Assembly: GCA_947650285.1 (NCBI GenBank)
Contig: CANTFL010001407.1
Span: forward strand, 1 to 64,000
Reading direction: 5' to 3'
From: Hyaloperonospora brassicae
Taxonomy: Eukaryota > Oomycota > Peronosporomycetes > Peronosporales > Peronosporaceae
DNA length: 64,000 nucleotides
Part shown: positions 45,630 to 56,488 of the stretch, in pieces
How the letters are laid out: each line of letters opens with the position of its first letter
Position numbering within the stretch: the stretch's first letter is position 1
The notes under the pieces: generated by a model
Database searches by the model: none
Told to the model about the DNA's origin: nothing
What the model saw: only the letters and a program-made list of their open reading frames with translations
Position numbers and translations under genes: made by a program

Positions 45630-48600
45630 GCCACCTTGTCGCCACCTTGTCGCCGTATTGCATGCTATTTGTATTAAAATTGACATACCGGCAGCTTTTC
45701 ATCCAGAGTGCCTGGTTAAAAATTTTAAGCAATGATTATTGGGGAGGTCGATTAAATTGGGTGTCAGTACCAGGACACCTCTAGTGATGATTTAACACTA
45801 CCGTTCTACAGAAAAACTGGACGATGAAAAAAGCAGTATCAGTAGCTTTGGGGGTTCGAAGTCTGGAGCTACTTACAAATGCCGCTATTGCTTCCAAGCG
45901 GGGCAAAACAAAATAATTTTGCGGCGCCATGCGACTTTGATGGAACAAAAGAACAAGCATTTTAAGGCAAAATTAGTTGACGTAAGTGACCCGATAAACC
46001 CTGTTCATCCGGCGTCAGTCTTCGTGACGAATACACTGGTGTCTGACACAACCTCAGACGAATGCCACCCGCAAGGTCCATTGCATTCATACTCAATTGA
46101 ACGTGCTGTGCATAACATTTACAGTGTATGAACTCAACAACACAATTTGCTATGACATTCCTATAAATAAGCTTGCCATTAATCATTATATTGTTATCAC
46201 CCATTGCTTCTATGTACATAAAACAAGTGCTTGATACATGGAGCGTGCACACTCAACGGCATCTTTAATAACACGTGCTTCTACCTGCACTTGCGGAGAC
46301 CGCTTGCTTCAATCATGGAGCGTCCTATACGTGACTTCCACATTCACAATACATTTCGCAGCTCGGCGCTCACTGATCGCGCCATTTATAGTGCGATTTC
46401 TTGCCTATCTCCTCGCTTTGCAACTTGCTCAGACCTTCGATCCGATCCCTGGAAGTAAAACAAGTAACAACGACGTCAGAACCACTTCATACGTATTAGG
46501 AATGGAACTGACTCTTCATGGTCGACTTGCATTGAATCAAAATGATGTATTTACGATCTTAATAACTTCCTTCCTATTACTTGTTGCAGGCATTCCACAC
46601 ACAGCGAGATACAGCACATCAATAGGGTTAAAATAATTGAATCGCAGAGTAAGCTGACCTACGTACCTACGCACCGTATTGTGTGTTGTCTGCAATTTCC
46701 TGATCGCGCGCTGCGTCCCCTTCTCGGTCACATGCACAGAAATTAACATTCAGTCAGCAAACTTTTCTCTTATCACGTGCTGATAAATTACCATCCACAC
46801 TTGATCCTTATTACTACAGGGATTGCTTCCCGCGATGATGAGAAAGCCAACAACGGGCCGCGCAGAGGCCTCCGTCGGCCGCGCCTTCGTCGGTGCTTGT
46901 GGGTCGCCAAACGAACGATGAGCCGTCCGTTTGGCACATAAAGTGTGCCCAATGAGATCAAACCAACGGCTTCTGAAAAATGGAAAGTCTCGTATCCCAT
47001 CACGCAGTTTCATTTAATCTGACAGGTTTACTTTGTGTGATCCCCATTGTTTATGTTCTGCATGGTCTCGTCTCAGAACCGACGCTGGCTTGTGGACTTT
47101 TGCACAAAATTACTGCTGGGTTCTAGATTTGCTAAAATTAAACTGTATACAACTTCGATAAGTTTTCTAATAATGTCTTCTATAATTTCATTAAATTGTG
47201 TCCGACAACAAACAAACGGCATATGTAGGTGCTCGCCCGCCACCCATTGCGCGCGACTCGCAGCGATTTGTGGTTTATTTGGATAAAATAATGGCTATAT
47301 CATATAATAAATGTAGCGGTGCTGAAATCACCTTACTGTAAACTTTTTACAATAGTTACGACAAATGGTAAATTTCAGTGTATAATTTCGCGATGATAAT
47401 ATTCTGATTGACCTAAAGTGGTGTCAATTACATGAAGCGAGCTCATCCCGTGGCGTTTGACCAACCGATAGAAACCTTGCGATATAAAACTAAGACTATC
47501 CGAAGCCATGAGACGCTGTTGCCAACTTTTTTGAGCTATAGCCTGGCTGGGATTCGCACTGCAGTGGTTCCCAAGTTGAGATGTCTAAGTGCTCGAGTAC
47601 TGTATGAATCGCATTAGTCGCTCCGACGAACTCTTCTGGACCGACATATTGTAATAAATCAACGATAAGTGAACGTAACACCGTTTTTGTCGTGCGGTCC
47701 CCACGTGCAGTCACCACCACGTGCACATTGCGAAATGGTATGTGGGGTCGATGGAAGGTGATCAATATCGAATGAGCCTTAGCAAGGAGCGCAATTAACT
47801 ATTGAGTGCTTAAAACTCTTGACGGGATAGCTTCGAAATGCTTGCGGTAAAACATAGATTTACTGTAATGGAGACGAGATCGCGTGGCTTCACTTGATGC
47901 CACACCACACAATGTGACAGCAAAACTGAAAGCGTATCGGATAGATCGGGGTTCTATAGCTTCGTTTGGACGCGACGAAATTACGATGGGCGGGGTGAGG
48001 TCAAAGCGTATGTATTTGTGAGTTCTAAAGGGTCCGCGAGGACTTATTGCAATGGCAAGAAGACCGTGCCGGACAATCAGATAACTTGCTCGACGTTTAC
48101 TTGTGCAATGATTGTACACATGTGCCTCGACGCAACTGCGTATGTAGATCGGTAAGAGCGGTACGCCACAACTTATCGACGCATCGTCAACTTGACCTGT
48201 TGATGTCGACTATACATTGACGATCGTGCCTTGGTGTCGTTAAGTGGGTCGTTCAAAGCATTGTCAGTCGGCAAGATTAGAGGGAGCGAGTGACCTACGT
48301 GAAAACACGCGTGGTTTACATGCTTCTAGACGCAAGCACATTGAATTGCTGCGTATGGCGGTGGGATGAGCTGGACATTAGCACGTGACACAATACGATC
48401 AGGGGCCACGGGTGAGCCATACACGCCACGACAAAGAGCATGATGCCGAGCGTCTGTGAGATGCATAATAGACCCCTCATGTGCATTTAGTACCTGCATG
48501 GTCACGCCATTGGAACGAGCTGACGTACAACAGCAATAGTTGCTGCAACGTCGAGCGTGTCTTGATGAGTAGGAGTTGTGCAAGCATGTGTGGTGCACGT

Positions 48601-49393
48601 GACCACGCGTCAAAGAAGCCGACAGCTCTATATACGATCGGTGGTAGTCAAGCGATGTTGGCAAGCGAACGATGGGAAACATGCTGTAACGAATGTGTCA
48701 ACGGCTACTTCGTCCAACGACTAACCATCACCGACCCAGCGACCGGTCAAATCGGTACTGCGAGAGGTCTACAGCAGCGACGAAAGGTGAAAACCACAAC
48801 GCAAAAACTCGATGCAAGATCTTGAACAGGATGTAGGAAGGGGACAGGTAGGATACGTTTGGTGCATGTCGTCGTTACATTGCGTGCCGGTGGTAGACGA
48901 AGCGCGAGCTTTACAAGCTCCCGGCATCCACTCGACGGCAATGGTAGTACATTACACCCATGAGCGCATACCGCGTGAATCGATGCGTTGATCCTCTCAC
49001 AAGGTTTGGTCTACTTGCCCCTAGGATTACCTAGACATGCTTGACAAAAAAGCTTTACGCCGCTTGAGGTGCGTACACGTGTCCACGCGGTTCAAACTGC
49101 CACGTGGGCTCACCTATCATTCTACCGAGGCCTCCAATTGACAGTGTCGTTGCGATACGCACAGGTATCCACAAAAGTGTCGTATCGCAGCAACAAAAGG
49201 GTCGTAATGTGGTAAGATTGTGGACGCCCCTGACGGTGATCAAGCTGCTGCGATTCCGCGAACAACGTGGACATGCTCTTGTTGCGTTTTCGTCACAAAG
49301 AAGCGAGAGAAAGACTGAAAAACGTGCAAAGGGGTGCGTGTTATCATAAGTGAGCTATTCATCTTTCGGGGTGCCGTTAGCCTCGGATAGCAT
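45630..49393. other. intergenic DNA without a supportable gene
   Basis: Begins with an 11-bp direct repeat (gccaccttgtc, twice). Frames at 46238-46636, 47799-48119 and 48326-48825 are open, but they lack recognisable domains and are overlapped by open frames on the other strand, so none is called. A decayed LTR lies at about 47140-47405. Confidence 0.45.
47140..47405 (-). repeat. decayed LTR fragment of the A/B/D family
   Basis: On the plus strand 'ccacccattgcgcgcgact' followed by 'cagcgatttgtgg' (about 47238-47272) is the reverse complement of the family box, and flanking AT-rich sequence ('aaaattaaactgtatac') matches the D LTR loosely. Ends are not preserved. Confidence 0.45.
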
Positions 49394-50140
49394 TCAGAAA
49401 TCTCCACCAAAATCTCCACCAAAATCTCCACCGCTACAGTCAATAGCGCCGCCACCGTCAAAGCCACTTTCGTACCCATACGAGTCGCCATGATCAGCCA
49501 GCGCTCCTCCAAGCATAAGTCCTCCTATTAGACCAGCTGTTCCACCCAGTGCTGCACCCGCCCCAGCGCCCATGCCGCCGCCACCTCTACTGTGGCCGTA
49601 AGAGCCGTCATGCATTCGCGACGTAGCAGTATGCACAGGTTCGTATGGAGCGGCAGCATACGCGGCCGACGTCGTATCGTACGGGTGGCTCGATGTGTCT
49701 CCACTGGCGGGACCCGCCACAGGAGCTGCAAGTGGAATTGCATTCTTCTGGTCCCGCCGGTCTTTCATGCGCTTGGCCACCATGAAACAGCTGCCGCAGC
49801 AACACAGGAACAGCGCTAGTGACCCGAGCAGAGTCCACAGCCATAAAAGACCGCCCCCTCCGTCCCGTATGCGGTAGGGATATGCGTTTCGAGCATCGTT
49901 GCAACTACAGGCGTAAGTAGAGACGCTGCAGACGCCGTTGTCTGGGCAGCAGCACGGACGGCGTGCATTTCGGCGGTCGAGCCAGTGGCCGCAGAACTGG
50001 CCCGGCGTGCCTCGATAGGCCTGAGCACAGTCTCCACTACTTGCACACACTTCACAGCCCGACTGCGTGGCGTTCCGTTGCCCAAACGCAGGACCAACGA
50101 GCGCTGCCAGGAACACGAAGAGGACGCATCTACTGGCCAT
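49394..50140 (-). CDS. cysteine-rich single-pass membrane protein with glycine-rich tail
   Basis: 248 aa from ATG 50140; this start is chosen over one farther upstream because it places a signal peptide first (MASRCVLFVFLAALVGPAFG, 1-20). The ectodomain (21-97) has ten cysteines (29, 32, 38, 50, 63, 64, 65, 71, 78, 80) and a possible N-glycosylation site at N23. One membrane span is at about 98-122, ending in CCCGSC (113-118), a likely palmitoylation cluster. The basic stop-transfer is AKRMKDRRDQK. The cytosolic tail is rich in Pro/Tyr and then Gly, ending in three GGDF repeats encoded by a 12-bp DNA repeat. The layout resembles Shisa-type adaptors, but homology is not claimed. It is not related to the neighbouring transposons. 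Function is unknown. Confidence 0.8.
   Translation of the reverse strand: MASRCVLFVFLAALVGPAFGQRNATQSGCEVCASSGDCAQAYRGTPGQFCGHWLDRRNARRPCCCPDNGVCSVSTYACSCNDARNAYPYRIRDGGGGLLWLWTLLGSLALFLCCCGSCFMVAKRMKDRRDQKNAIPLAAPVAGPASGDTSSHPYDTTSAAYAAAPYEPVHTATSRMHDGSYGHSRGGGGMGAGAGAALGGTAGLIGGLMLGGALADHGDSYGYESGFDGGGAIDCSGGDFGGDFGGDF
49398..49433 (-). repeat. 12-bp tandem repeat encoding GGDF x3
   Basis: Three copies of 'aaatctccacca' on the plus strand encode the C-terminal GGDF repeats. It is a repeat-expansion signature and not a diguanylate cyclase GGDEF motif. Confidence 0.85.
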
Positions 50141-52684
50141 TGCTACGTAGCAAATGATCCATCTAACAGTTCTTCCTTTCAGTCCCTCTCGCAAGGAGAA
50201 ATTCTCGTCCCAGTCGACATGGATGGACAGGGACTGACTTTTGACATGGATGCCCCGTTCCGGAATATGAGCAGTCAAATGACGGGCTGAACGCGGCCGA
50301 GAGGCGATGAAGTGGGTGCAATTAATTACGTGAGCGAGGCAGCCTTCACAATTGTGCATCTTGTCCAGTTCGTATGATACGGACGGGCAGGTAGTACTCG
50401 CGTACGTTACTGTGTTACCAACACGTTACGAGTGGGCACGTACGCGCTGTTACATCGCTACGGCTTTTTGTCAAGGAGTATCTTGATGAGGTGCTCGTGC
50501 GATTGAAAAAGTAACTTCAGATCAGATGTCGTGCGCTCGCGCGGAAGACGCAGTCGAACGTGTATTGCCACGACTATTGTACACCCCACGTGACATGAAA
50601 CGTCGTAACGGCGTTAAGACGTTGTCGGGCCGCGGTTCACTAGGCGACGACAGCAAAGATCGCACTATCCCCAACGATGGCGTTCCTGTGGAAGGAGGAG
50701 GACGAAACAACGCCGTCGCGTCGTGTTTCTTTACGTGCGCCACAATCGAGCGACCGATTCGACACTGGATTTTCAGCGACGGCCAGTCTGACGGCGGTGA
50801 CTCTTCACTTGTCACTCACAAGTAGCAATACATATCTCGCGCGAACACAGAGGATTTACCACAGAGTCACTCCATTCGAAACGCCCCGTCGGCAAACAAC
50901 TGCTCTCGACTGTGAAGCGACACCGACGTTGATGCGAAGTGATCGGCACCAAAGGACCGGTGAGCGTCTCGATCGTTCCGTAGCAGTGCGTGGTCAGTCG
51001 AGCGAGGTGGTTGCGACACGTCGATCGTACGAAAGCTCCTCAGTCAACACAAGACAACGGAGCCGCTCACATGTCTTGCGTCTCGCACGCCCCACTTCGT
51101 GGGCAAAAGCCCCGGAATGGCTTGTTGCTGCAACGGAGACGAGTCGGATCCACGTGTCCCTAGATCGGGCAGCACGACCTCGTCCATACGTTCCTGTCGT
51201 AGTTGCGAATAAAAGGACTCGGGCTCTGATCATCGGTGTCCAAAGGAGCCCACGTATCGCAATATGGACCAGCTTCTCGTGTGCCTCTCCAGCCCCTCCA
51301 AGCTCCTAGTAGTAGTAGTAGTAGCAGCAGTAGTAGTAGTAGTAGTAGTAGTAGTTAAAGGCTGCCAGAACACGACTCCCTAGAAACGGTCACGCCCAAA
51401 CAGCTGACGTTTTCCCCCTTTGTACAACACAGTCAGCCGCTGACTCGAATCGACACGATCTGAATACGCTCTCCGCGCGCTTCAAGCGTCTGGTTTTCGC
51501 TCGCCGCCGAGCCACGAGACTTTTTCAGGGCGCGCACGCGCTGCCGTCTCCTTGTGCATCGTCCACGTCGATAAGGCGGCCACCAGCCGAGCGCGACTCA
51601 TCTGCCCCTGCGCTCCACACGCACGTGCGCGCTCCTCTACGATTGGGCGACTGACGCACTGGATTGTTCGATCGTAGCCCGATGACCTACCGCAACGACA
51701 GAAGGAGCCCATATTGGACCATCGAACGCGCTCGGCCTCGATGTCGCTCGCCTGTTTGCGATACATAAGGAGCGACCATCACAAAACGTCGAGGCATACG
51801 TTTGCTCCAAGAGTAGTAGTGGCGAGGCTCGACATCGACCTTTGACCGAGTGATTTCATCCAAACGGCGCATGTGATGCCAATGTCGGGACAAGATGTCC
51901 ATAGTCAGAAGTTCAACTCGTGCAGCGCTGCTAATAGCAAAAGGATAAGAGGTGGCAGAAGCCGAGAGCTGTCTGAGAAACGCTTCCTTCCCGTTGTGGC
52001 AGCGTCATACGGAAGCCGTTGCCGCTGATCCTTGACGATGTTCCTCCATGATACATCGCCTGTGCTTCCGTCTCAAGAACCGGCGCACAAGTCGCTGCAT
52101 CAGCAGACGCAGCAACGAGACCCGCGTGCTCGACGCGACCAGTTCTCCCGTGTCCGTCTCGGACTGTTTGCGAGCGCACCACGAAACCGGTAAAAAACCT
52201 CAGCGCGCGCGTGAAACGCCCTAAGTGTCCACGTTCTGGCACGTGGATCATTTCTGGAGACGCGGGCGACAGGTAGCAGAGGTACCTGCTGATTCAGAAA
52301 ACGGCCAGGCGCGTAGAAACCGGCGGCCCTGCTTCGTCTGTGCGCCCGCCTGTCTTCCAGCTCGAGGGCACGACAGCCGCTGCCGGCCGCACGGTTGTCA
52401 TTCCGCAAGTTGCAACCAACTCGACACACACTCCTCTCGGCCGTCGTGGCATTGTAGTCGCCCGCCTCTTCGCCCGCGCCCCACCGTCAGCTGACCGACC
52501 ACGTTGCCGGCCACACTCTCCTTCCTGATCCCCCTCCCCTCTGTCTCTCTCTCTCTCCGCCCCCCCTCGCTCTCGTCTGACCGACCAATTGACCGACCGA
52601 CCGACCGACTGATCGCTCGCGCCGCCGCCCTCTACACCCCCCCCCCCACACACACAAGAGCCGTCTTGTACCCGTTCGCTGGCC
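50141..52684. other. divergent intergenic region between the two host genes
   Basis: 2.5 kb shared upstream region. Open frames exist (for example 50677-51309 plus, 210 codons; 51482-51766 minus), but composition is GC-rich, the opposite strand is also open, and no domain is seen, so none is called. It contains an AGT/AGC microsatellite (51307-51354). Close to the plus-strand gene lie CT-rich, GACC-repeat (52590-52611) and CCCC/CACA-rich tracts (about 52640-52665), likely in its promoter or 5' UTR. Confidence 0.55.
51307..51354. repeat. AGT/AGC trinucleotide microsatellite
   Basis: About 16 units of TAG/CAG triplets in a row. Confidence 0.92.
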
Positions 52685-54532
52685 ATGCCCACCGACTCGC
52701 GCAGCCCCAGCGCGTCGCCCAGTGGCAGTTGCAGCAGCAGCAGCAGCAACGACGACGGCCCCTCGTCGCCCGGCAGCCCCAGCAGCAGCAGTCACAGCCA
52801 CTCCGCGCCCCACCGACGCCCTTTGACCACCACGACGACCGCCGACGGCAAACCCAAAAAGTGCCGCTTCAACGACTGCGACAACCACGCGGTGGACGGC
52901 ACGAGCAAGTGCGCGTTCCACAAGAACCGCCGCCAGTGCTGCGTCGCCAACTGCACCAACCAGGTGTACGCGCGCAAGCTCTGCGTGCGCCACGGCGGCA
53001 AGAAGCAGTGCCAGGCCGAGAGCTGCGAGGCGCACGCGCGCGGCGGCGGCTTCTGCCTCCAGCACGGCGGCTTTGTCGTCAAGCGCTTCTGCGTGGTCGA
53101 GGGCTGCTCCAAGCAGGCGCACGCGCGGCAAAAGTGCGTGCGCCACGGCGGCGGCCGGCGCTGCAAGATCGACGGCTGCATGCAGCACGCGCGGGCCGGC
53201 GGGCTGTGCAACCGGCACTCGCACGGCCACGAGTGCCGCGTGGACGGCTGCAACAAGACGGCGCAGCACTCGGGCTCCATATGCTTCCGCCACGCCATGG
53301 AGCTCCGCGCGCACGGCGAGGAAGTGCCCGAGCTCAACATCTCCAAGGGCGGGCGCCTGAGCAGCAAGAAGCGCCAGCAGCAGCAGCGCGAGCAGCAGCT
53401 CAAGCAGGAGCAGTTCCACCACCTGCAGATCCAGCACCAGCAGATCCACCCGCCGTCGCACTTTATGCAGCACCCGCACCAGCCGCAGCACGCCCACCAC
53501 CACCACCACCAGAACCAACAGCAGCAGCACCATCACCACCACCAACAACACCACCAGCAACAACAACAACACCACCAGCAGCAGCAGCAGCAACAGCCAC
53601 ACGTGTCGCAATCGTCGGCGCCGCACTCGCTGTCGATCCAAGTGCCCCAGGGCCAGTCCACGCAGCATCCACTGCAACACGCGCACTCGCACCAGCAGTC
53701 GTCGAGTGCGTCCAACCCGTTCGGGCTGCCGCTGAAGATCAACGTGCCGTCCACGATGCCTAAGTTCAGTTTGCGCACGCCGCTGGGCAACAGCTTTCCC
53801 ACGCCGCGGAGTCACGAGTTCTCGCTGCTCATGGGGCTCCCGTCGCCGCAGATTGACAACTCGCAGCTGCCGAGTGTGTTGGCCATGACGAACGCGGGCG
53901 GCGCTGGTGCGACCGCGACCGCCAGCAGTGGCCAGCGCACGCCTGGCATTGACAGTTTTTTGACCAGCAGCGGGCCGCCCAGTGTCTCGCGCGGCATTGG
54001 GAGCAACTTTCTGTCGCTGGGACTGTTTCCGACCCCGCGGTTGTCCGACCGGACGCCTGGCGCCAATGAAGACGCGATGATGAGCGACTACATGAAGCTC
54101 ATGGGCGGCCCCGATACGCCCATGACGTTCCACTCGACCGGTGGTCACTTTGGCGCGTCTCCGCTGCTCGAAAACATTGGCGCAAATGTGTTTGACCACA
54201 GCCAGCATCACGGATCGAACAGCTCGAGGAATCACATGGCGGCGATCGCTGCAGCGGCTGCCGTGCACAACAGTGGTCAGCAGCGCATGAAGATGGACTT
54301 TTTGTCGCCGCGTGGACTGGCGTCGCACAGCTTTCAGAGCACGGGGTTTCCGACGTCAACGTCAGTGCACGATGGCATGGGTTCGACTGCACCGTCTTCT
54401 GCTTCAACAGACTATGCTGCACAGTTTTTTGCGGATAACAAGAGCGACAAAGTGCGTGGCCACATGAAGACGTCGTCTGTCTCGGCTGCAACGGCGGCCA
54501 CGCCGAAACCCACTGGCGTCACTGCCGCATAG
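52685..54532 (+). CDS. six-unit C-x4-C/C-x2-H zinc-finger-like protein ('WRKY19-like' in oomycete annotation)
   Basis: 615 aa, intact. A Ser-rich N-terminus (1-50) precedes six tandem units of C-x4-C-x9/10-C-x2-H: C60/C65/C76/H79, C85/C90/C100/H103, C109/C114/C124/H127, C136/C141/C151/H154, C160/C165/C175/H178 and C184/C189/C200/H203. Several share 'CxRHGGxxxCxxxxC'. This is the repeat seen beside WRKY domains in some plant WRKY19 proteins and in many oomycete proteins that lack WRKY itself; no WRKYGQK is present here. A Gln/His-rich region (about 228-305) and Ser/Thr/Pro-rich segments with SP/TP sites follow. Nuclear zinc-binding regulator is an inference. The start is the first ATG after a C-rich leader and matches onset of the biased codon use. 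Confidence 0.88.
   Translation: MPTDSRSPSASPSGSCSSSSSNDDGPSSPGSPSSSSHSHSAPHRRPLTTTTTADGKPKKCRFNDCDNHAVDGTSKCAFHKNRRQCCVANCTNQVYARKLCVRHGGKKQCQAESCEAHARGGGFCLQHGGFVVKRFCVVEGCSKQAHARQKCVRHGGGRRCKIDGCMQHARAGGLCNRHSHGHECRVDGCNKTAQHSGSICFRHAMELRAHGEEVPELNISKGGRLSSKKRQQQQREQQLKQEQFHHLQIQHQQIHPPSHFMQHPHQPQHAHHHHHQNQQQQHHHHHQQHHQQQQQHHQQQQQQQPHVSQSSAPHSLSIQVPQGQSTQHPLQHAHSHQQSSSASNPFGLPLKINVPSTMPKFSLRTPLGNSFPTPRSHEFSLLMGLPSPQIDNSQLPSVLAMTNAGGAGATATASSGQRTPGIDSFLTSSGPPSVSRGIGSNFLSLGLFPTPRLSDRTPGANEDAMMSDYMKLMGGPDTPMTFHSTGGHFGASPLLENIGANVFDHSQHHGSNSSRNHMAAIAAAAAVHNSGQQRMKMDFLSPRGLASHSFQSTGFPTSTSVHDGMGSTAPSSASTDYAAQFFADNKSDKVRGHMKTSSVSAATAATPKPTGVTAA
53373..53605 (+). repeat. CAG/CAC/CAA repeat tract encoding poly-Gln/His
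   Basis: Interrupted CAG, CAC and CAA codons encode the Gln/His-rich middle of the zinc-finger-like protein. It is likely to vary in length between strains. Confidence 0.9.
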
Positions 54533-55971
54533 GCCAAGGGGGAGCCAACGGGTGTGTTTGATTATGTGATGGTCTATGTGCGTTGTGGGCCCAGTGGCGT
54601 CCGGGACCGCGCGAACTCGCGCGACCGCAAGGGCTCGACGCGGTCGGGTCCGTTTTTGCCGACGATCGGTCCGTGATGATGGCGTGACAAAGCGAAGCGA
54701 TGACTTGACTCGATGGGACTCGGCTGTCTGTGACCCGACGACGGCTGGAACGGCGCGTCTGAATCTTTTCGCGCGATCAGAGCTGCCGCCATCTAATAGA
54801 AGTGAGTCTGCCGATTCACGGACTCGGACAAAGTTTTGGCCATACAGATATAGTACGGATGAAAGTAAAGTAAGTTTGTCGATTTTACGTTAGTGTGCTC
54901 GTCTCGGCCGTGATTGATCGAGGTGGATCGACGTCGTGCCGAACCTTCCGCGAGTGCACGACATGTCAAGTGCAACAGAGTCACGTGGGCATCAAAGTGG
55001 TCGTCGTCTTGAGTCGACACGTAACGATCGGTCGTTGCGTCTGGTTATGTGCAAACTCGCTCGCCACTAGGACACGTTCGGCAAAGCAGAGCCAGCGTGG
55101 AAAGGCATATGATATGTGCATGTTCAAAGCCTTTCGATGCTCTTCAACGCCGTACGCATCTCTTTCATGCAGAGATGTTACTCCTGTCGTCTCTCGTGCC
55201 AAGAAGTCATTGGAGTTCGGGTCGTTCTGTCGTTGGATCTTCGCTCGATCATGTGGATGAATCAAGCCAGCTCGAGTTTTCTTGCAGAATAAATAGCTGC
55301 TTTTGGTGTTAGGATAGAGTAAATCTCAAAACCAGTTCTACAAATGCACAAAAGTCCCAAATCAACACTTACTCAACTCAAGTATAAAAAACACGCTAAA
55401 TAGTGTCAACCACATTATAGTATACTGCATTGGTGAAATGTGTTATTTCCAAAATACATTTCTACGAGTTCTGCATAAATTGTAGTAGCTCTGGTTTTAT
55501 CTTAGCTTTCACAGCGAGTCAAAACTCTTCGCCCTGTCACTTTTGGAATACAAGATACAATGCGCATCATTCTCTAAGCCCCACCTGTCTCAACCACACA
55601 AGCATTCTAGCAGCTGCAAAAGGTTCGTGAAGTGGATATGGAGCACGAAAAAACGCCATGCGACTTTAAGCGCGTGCAACACGTACGTGCAAATACGCCA
55701 CAGCGACGGCATCGCGGCGAAACTCTATTTCCTCTTGCCATTTCCAAACAACAAAGCAAATAAGATTGATAGGGGGCCGAAGAAGCGATAGTTCAGAAGT
55801 CAACAGTGGTGCGCTGCTACTTTATGGTTTGATTTAAGCCTGTTTGGCATAACGTCTCGATGATTGAGAGTCTAATGAAAAGCGAGCTCTGTTCCGCCCG
55901 AGCTTAGAAAATGCGCAAGTATCGCATCATTTTTAACGTGGTGTATGCTAGGTAGACAGTCTGTAACGGGG
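54533..55971. other. 3' flank of the zinc-finger gene; no further gene seen
   Basis: Composition drops from GC-rich to AT-rich towards element D. Frames at 54576-54893 and 54895-55260 are short, overlapped by open antisense frames, and without domains. Confidence 0.5.
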
Positions 55972-56356
55972 CACACCCTTGCGTGAACTTAACGCAAGGG
56001 TTTCGGGTGCCCCGACAGACGTACACGAGGCGAACGAGGAAGCGTAGGATAAGGAGAAAGTAAAACTGTTGTCTTAATATAATTAAGTCTTTTTGCTACT
56101 GTCTCTCTGTTAAACCTGACTTGATTATGTCAATATAACTGAGTGTATGGTGACGTCTCGTCACCACTCATTGCGCGCGTCCTGCGGCGATTGGTGGGTT
56201 GATATCATCACGATATCAACCAATGAGCAGACCCTTTGGTCGCTTCACCAATATCACCATTATCGGTGATATTGTTCAAAGAGTATTTAACAGAATATTC
56301 TTTGTTGTCACTTTCTTTTAAAGTGACATTCCCATGTAACGGGCTGCCCCGTTACA
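55972..56356 (-). repeat. 3' LTR of element D (A-type, 385 bp)
   Basis: On the plus strand it starts TGTAACGGGGCACACCC and ends GGGCTGCCCCGTTACA. It shares with A the 'acccttgcgt...acgcaagggt' hairpin segment. It is clearly different from the 441-bp LTR at the other end of this element. Confidence 0.88.
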
Positions 56357-56370
56357 TCACCCCCCTTAAC
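56357..56370 (-). promoter_or_regulatory. polypurine tract of element D
   Basis: Reads AAGGGGGGTGATG on the minus strand and abuts the LTR start. Confidence 0.65.
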
Positions 56371-56488
56371 TGATAGTCACCGTGTGACTATCGAAAATTT
56401 TGGCGGCCACCCGTTGGGCGCCATTGGGACAGGGAGCACTTGTTGGGTCAGTTCCGTTTATAACTCAACCTGACCTCGCATAGTTAAC

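Noticed and set aside
49398..49433. GGDF repeats as a possible diguanylate cyclase signature
   Set aside because: Only a short terminal repeat encoded by 12-bp DNA units; no GGDEF fold context.
50677..51309. 210-codon plus-strand frame upstream of the zinc-finger-like gene
   Set aside because: No domain, biased Arg/Ser/Thr composition, open antisense frames, and it ends in a microsatellite; not enough to call a gene.
52504..53763. 419-codon plus-strand frame overlapping the same gene
   Set aside because: Pro/Arg/Ala-rich shadow in another frame; the C-x4-C repeats occur only in the frame starting at 52685.
52487..54328. 613-codon open frame on the minus strand opposite the zinc-finger-like gene
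   Set aside because: Its protein is Arg/Leu/Val-rich low complexity, the expected mirror of GC-rich codons and the CAG/CAC tract; the plus-strand frame has a regular domain structure and this one has none.
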